Shown here: positions 60,996-64,000 of the stretch, piece by piece
Layout: the number at the start of each line of letters is the position of its first letter
Position numbering within the stretch: the stretch's first letter is position 1
Notes under the pieces: generated by a model
Told to the model about the DNA's origin: nothing
What the model saw: only the letters and a program-made list of their open reading frames with translations
The model's database searches: none
Translations under genes and position numbers: made by a program
Assembly: GCA_934597175.1 (NCBI GenBank)
Contig: CAKTQR010000004.1
Coordinates: 1-64,000, forward strand
Source of the DNA: an uncultured Oscillospiraceae bacterium
GTDB taxonomy: Bacteria > Bacillota > Clostridia > Oscillospirales > Oscillospiraceae
DNA length: 64,000 bases
Direction of reading: 5' to 3'

Positions 60996-61180
60996 TTTTC
61001 GTGCTCTGACCGGGCGGCGAAAACCCCTTTGCGGCGGCGAAATTTGCATGCTTTCCTATGCGCTTACATTCAAGGAAATATTTTGGCAGAAAAATCAAGA
61101 GAATGACATTTTTTTGACGACCAAATTTGTAGAAATTGAGTGGTCCGTTTTAGTGAAAATGCAAAAATGAACGGACTGAA

Positions 61181-61214
61181 AACACGCAGTTTTTCTAAGA
61201 AACTGCGTGTTTTG
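61181..61214 (+). terminator. Hairpin upstream of the TIM-barrel gene
   Basis: AAAACACGCAGTTT / AAACTGCGTGTTTT stem with TTCTAAG loop, T-rich exit. Lies in the 430-bp gap between 60954 and 61383, which otherwise contains A/T-rich sequence (possible promoter) and no gene. Confidence 0.75.
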
Positions 61215-61383
61215 CGCAAAAGACAAAAAAGCTTGATAAGTCAAGCGTTTGCGGCGCTTTTTGCGTGTAAATTCTGCGTTTACACGAGCAAAAATTTGCA
61301 CTAAAATTAATGGTGTCTTAACAGAGAAATACAGCAAAGCTGTACGACCAAAACACATCATTTCTGTAAAGGAGAAACCGAAA

Positions 61384-62058
61384 ATGAGACCTGAAATTAT
61401 CATAATGCTGACCCATCACGATGTCACCGTAAAGAATGCCGCCGAGGTGTTCGAGCAGTGCAAGGACATTGAAGAGGTCAAGTTCTGGGGCTTTAAGAAT
61501 GTCGGCCTTCCCAAGGACGAGATGAAGGCTCTGGCAGGCGCAATGAAGGCTGCCGGCAAGACCACCTTCCTCGAGGTCGTCACCTATGACGAGGCAAGCT
61601 GCCTTGACGGCGCTCAGACTGCCATCGACTGCGGCTTTGATTACCTCATGGGCACTATCTACTATGATTCCGTCGCAAAGCTTCTCAAGGACAACGGCAT
61701 GGAGTATCTGCCCTTCGTCGGCAAGGTCTCCGGCAGCCCCAGCATCCTCGAGGGCACTAACGAGGAGATCATCCAGAACGCAAAGGATCTGATGGCAAAG
61801 GGCATCACCGGCTTTGATATCCTTGCTTACCGCCATGTCGTCGACGGCGAGAAGCTGGCATACGACTTCTGCAAGGCAGTCGACGCAAAGATCTGCATCG
61901 CAGGCTCGATAAACAGCTACGGCCGCATCGACACCATGTTCGATATCGGACCCTGGACCTTCACCATGGGCTCTGCTCTGTTTGAGAAGAAGTTCGTCGC
62001 AGACGGCGACTTCCGCACCAACCTCCAGGCAGTTGCCGATTACATGGCAAAAAAGTAA
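61384..62058 (+). CDS. TIM-barrel protein of unknown function in a catabolic cluster
   Basis: 224 residues. Alternating beta/alpha pattern; C-terminal phosphate-binding-like segments CIAGSINSYGR and FTMGSALFEKKF recall HisA/ThiG/PRAI-type barrels. No catalytic family recognised. Could be an isomerase or aldolase acting on a phosphorylated intermediate. AAAGGAG precedes the ATG. It is followed by permease and kinase genes. Confidence 0.8.
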   Translation: MRPEIIIMLTHHDVTVKNAAEVFEQCKDIEEVKFWGFKNVGLPKDEMKALAGAMKAAGKTTFLEVVTYDEASCLDGAQTAIDCGFDYLMGTIYYDSVAKLLKDNGMEYLPFVGKVSGSPSILEGTNEEIIQNAKDLMAKGITGFDILAYRHVVDGEKLAYDFCKAVDAKICIAGSINSYGRIDTMFDIGPWTFTMGSALFEKKFVADGDFRTNLQAVADYMAKK

Positions 62059-62120
62059 TGTAAGCCGCCCGGACGGCGGTTACAATAGAAAGTAAAAAGG
62101 ATAATAAGGAGGACCACCAA

Positions 62121-63446
62121 TTGGAAGACAACAAACTTAAAAAAGCCCTGACCGCAGCCGGTATATGGGCCGTCGCCGTCGGCGCAGTCATTTCCGGCAG
62201 CTACTACGGCTGGAACTACATCTTCAGCGAGACCAACTTTGTCGGCGCTCTCATCGCAATGGGCATCGCAATTTTGTTCTACATCCCCTTCGCATTCATG
62301 TTCGCAGAGCTTGCGACCGCCATCCCCAGCTCCGCAGGCCCGGCAGCCTACACCGAGAAGGCATTCGGCAGAGGCGCAGGCTTCTTTGCAGGCTTCAGCT
62401 ATCTTGTTGAGTCACTGTTCTGCACCCCCGGTATCTGCATCGCTATCGGCGCATATGTCCACACCCTGTTCCCGGTATGTCCGGCGGTCGTCGCATCGGT
62501 CGTTGCCTACCTCATCTTCCTGTTTATAAACATGAGAGGCATTGAGGCCGGCCAGACCATCGGCCTTATCGTCACCGTCATCGGTGTTGCAGGCGTCGTG
62601 CTGTACGCAGCCATCGGCCTGCCCCACGCAGACTTCAGCCTGCTCGGCCAGATGGGCGAGCTCGGCGGCGTAAAGGGCATCTTCGTCGCTATCCCCTACG
62701 CAGTATGGTTCTTCCTCGCATTTGAGGCAGGCGGCATGGGCGCAGAGGAATGCAAGAACCCGTCCAAGGATATCCCCAAGGGCTTCATCGTCGGCATCTT
62801 CACCCTGCTCGTCGGCGGCATGCTCATGCTCATCACCACCGCAGCAGCTCTCCCCAAGGAGGAGATCCTCAAGAACGACGCTCCCGTTGCAAATGTCATC
62901 AACCACCTGTTCGGCGAAGGCTCCACCATGAGCATCGTGTTCATCGTCATCGCCATGATTGGCCTTGCCGCATCCCTTAACGGCATCATCATCGGCCAGT
63001 CCCGTCAGACCTACGCTCTTGCACGCTGCAAGTGCCTGCCCGGCTTCCTCGGCAAGCTCGACAAGAACGGCACTCCAATGAACGCTCTGCTCGTCACCTC
63101 CGTCATCGGTATCGCACTGACCCTCATGGGCTCTGTTGCAGTCATCGTTGTCATCGCAGGCATCGGCTCTGCATTCATGGCTCTGTGCTGCTTCGCTTCC
63201 TGGATCAAGCTCAGCAAGGACCAGCCCGACATGCCTCGCCCCTACAAGTGCCCCAAGTGGCTCGGCTACCTCGGCATCCCGTTCTGCATCCTCGTCGCAG
63301 CAGCATCCATCTACAGCGCAGTTGCAGGTCAGTCTCTGCTTCTGGCAGGCATCGCCTTCGGCTTCTTCGTTCTGGCTATCATCTACTACATAGCCGTCTG
63401 CAAGAACAAGAACGGCACTTTCCTTGTAGAACCCGAGGATCAGTGA
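62121..63446 (+). CDS. APC-superfamily permease, ethanolamine permease-like
   Basis: 441 residues, twelve membrane helices; N-terminus GIWAVAVGAVISGSYYGWNY and PSSAGPAAYTEKAFG resemble the ethanolamine/amino acid transporter branch (TC 2.A.3.5). Start is TTG at 62121 with GGAGG 8 nt upstream. Imports an amine, amino alcohol or amino acid; substrate unknown. Between the TIM-barrel and kinase genes. Confidence 0.88.
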   Translation: MEDNKLKKALTAAGIWAVAVGAVISGSYYGWNYIFSETNFVGALIAMGIAILFYIPFAFMFAELATAIPSSAGPAAYTEKAFGRGAGFFAGFSYLVESLFCTPGICIAIGAYVHTLFPVCPAVVASVVAYLIFLFINMRGIEAGQTIGLIVTVIGVAGVVLYAAIGLPHADFSLLGQMGELGGVKGIFVAIPYAVWFFLAFEAGGMGAEECKNPSKDIPKGFIVGIFTLLVGGMLMLITTAAALPKEEILKNDAPVANVINHLFGEGSTMSIVFIVIAMIGLAASLNGIIIGQSRQTYALARCKCLPGFLGKLDKNGTPMNALLVTSVIGIALTLMGSVAVIVVIAGIGSAFMALCCFASWIKLSKDQPDMPRPYKCPKWLGYLGIPFCILVAAASIYSAVAGQSLLLAGIAFGFFVLAIIYYIAVCKNKNGTFLVEPEDQ

Positions 63447-63476
63447 TACAATAATCTAAATATCAAATGTCAATCG

Positions 63477-63501
63477 CGGCATCGTGTTTAACGCGATGCC
63501 G
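63477..63501 (+). terminator. Hairpin between permease and kinase genes
   Basis: CGGCATCG / CGATGCCG stem followed by TGATTTT; weak terminator or processing site. Confidence 0.65.
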
Positions 63502-63536
63502 TGATTTTGCACACGGACAAAATTAAGGAGAATTCA

Positions 63537-64000
63537 ATGGGCAAATATGTAATAGGCATCGACCTTGGCACTCAGTCGCTCAAGGGCTTCCTCGTTGACC
63601 CGAACGGCAAGATAGTCGCCGAAGCATCTCATGCGCACGACTACAGCGCCCCGCACCCGAACTGGGCAGAATCCAAGGTATCGGACTATATAGTTTCCTT
63701 CACCAGCGTTATCAATGAACTCGTCGCAAAAAGCGGCGTTAACCCCGAAGAAATCGGCACTATCGGCATGGACGCAATAAACGACTCGGTCATCGCCGCC
63801 GACGCCGACGGCAATGCACTGGGCGACCTGTGCGTTATCTGGATGGACCGCCGTGCCGAGGCCATCACCGACAGAATAAAGGCCACCGTCGACGAGGCAC
63901 ATGTTTTCGATGTCACCGGCCTTAACCTCGACTCGACCCACACCGCAGCAAAGATGCTGTGGATAAAGGAGGAGCGTCCCGACCTTTTTGAAAAGGCAAA
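63537..64000 (+). CDS. FGGY-family carbohydrate kinase, N-terminal part (cut by window end)
   Basis: First about 154 residues: IGIDLGTQSLKGFLVDPNG (phosphate-1 loop), MDAINDSVIAADADG, and VIWMDRRAEAIT, typical of xylulokinase-like FGGY kinases. AAGGAG precedes the ATG. The reading frame is open to the last base of the window. Phosphorylates a sugar or polyol; with the TIM-barrel protein and permease it looks like a catabolic route. Confidence 0.9.
   Translation, partial: MGKYVIGIDLGTQSLKGFLVDPNGKIVAEASHAHDYSAPHPNWAESKVSDYIVSFTSVINELVAKSGVNPEEIGTIGMDAINDSVIAADADGNALGDLCVIWMDRRAEAITDRIKATVDEAHVFDVTGLNLDSTHTAAKMLWIKEERPDLFEKA

Overview
The window (64 kb, GC-rich with many G/C-ending codons) reads as a chromosomal segment of a low-oxygen Firmicute of class Clostridia, most like the Oscillospiraceae/Ruminococcaceae of the gut. 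Support: CIRCE-controlled groESL, long-form hibernation factor, DegV, DUF1836, DUF951 and CD1247-type proteins, lipoproteins, an operon of ferredoxin/tungstopterin-type enzymes, and clostridial riboswitch and type I toxin-like loci. No rRNA, tRNA, CRISPR, phage or transposase gene was seen. Gene density is high and most genes are ordinary housekeeping or small-operon genes.

Layout. 0-7 kb: a lysine-riboswitch-controlled NhaC-family transporter, proC, nth, rarA, DUF951, a Xaa-Pro peptidase and efp. 7-18.5 kb: an acidic zinc-ribbon protein, an ECF sigma/anti-sigma operon, a lipoprotein, an Asp/Glu racemase, a coiled-coil membrane protein, an M29 aminopeptidase followed by a membrane protein and a membrane-anchored LRR protein, then hpf and prmA. 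18.7-19.0 kb: a type I toxin-antitoxin locus. 19.1-26.2 kb: response regulator-kinase-HtrA operon, an rRNA methyltransferase, and groES-groEL split by a palindromic insertion. 26-35 kb: a zinc-ribbon membrane protein divergent from a small Cro/CI regulator, SseB, DegV, DUF1836, a large secreted BspA-like/Fn3 protein, and a DtxR-family regulator divergent from an apparent metal-controlled non-coding RNA. 35-41 kb: Zn/Cd efflux operon and a CbiMN-Q-O Ni/Co importer. 41-44.5 kb: second ECF sigma operon, a second (par-like) type I toxin locus and a FliB-like protein. 44.6-50.8 kb: a five-gene operon encoding an AOR-family (tungsten) oxidoreductase joined to a HydABC/NuoEFG-like electron-bifurcating module. 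50.9-56.7 kb: Na/Pi transporter and pstSCAB-phoU. 57-64 kb: a HAD phosphatase, a DeoR regulator and a catabolic-looking cluster (flavin reductase, G1P-dehydrogenase-like enzyme, TIM-barrel protein, APC permease, FGGY kinase cut by the window end).

Cross-cutting structure. Two families of short palindromic repeats and one separate terminal-inverted-repeat element sit at gene 3' ends or inside operons (cbi, groESL), and in two cases the repeat supplies the stop codon of the gene it abuts. The most unusual items are: the par-like convergent RNA locus at 43.1-43.5 kb with a 27-codon peptide; the type I locus at 18.7-19.0 kb with SD-sequestering hairpins; the divergent promoter at 34.5 kb whose -35/-10 spacer is a DtxR-type box and which drives a structured RNA; and the HydA homologue that keeps the four H-cluster cysteines but has lost residues around the diiron site and gained a ferredoxin insert.

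Limits: all calls come from reading the sequence; no database search, folding program or alignment was run. Start codons were chosen from visible ribosome-binding sites.
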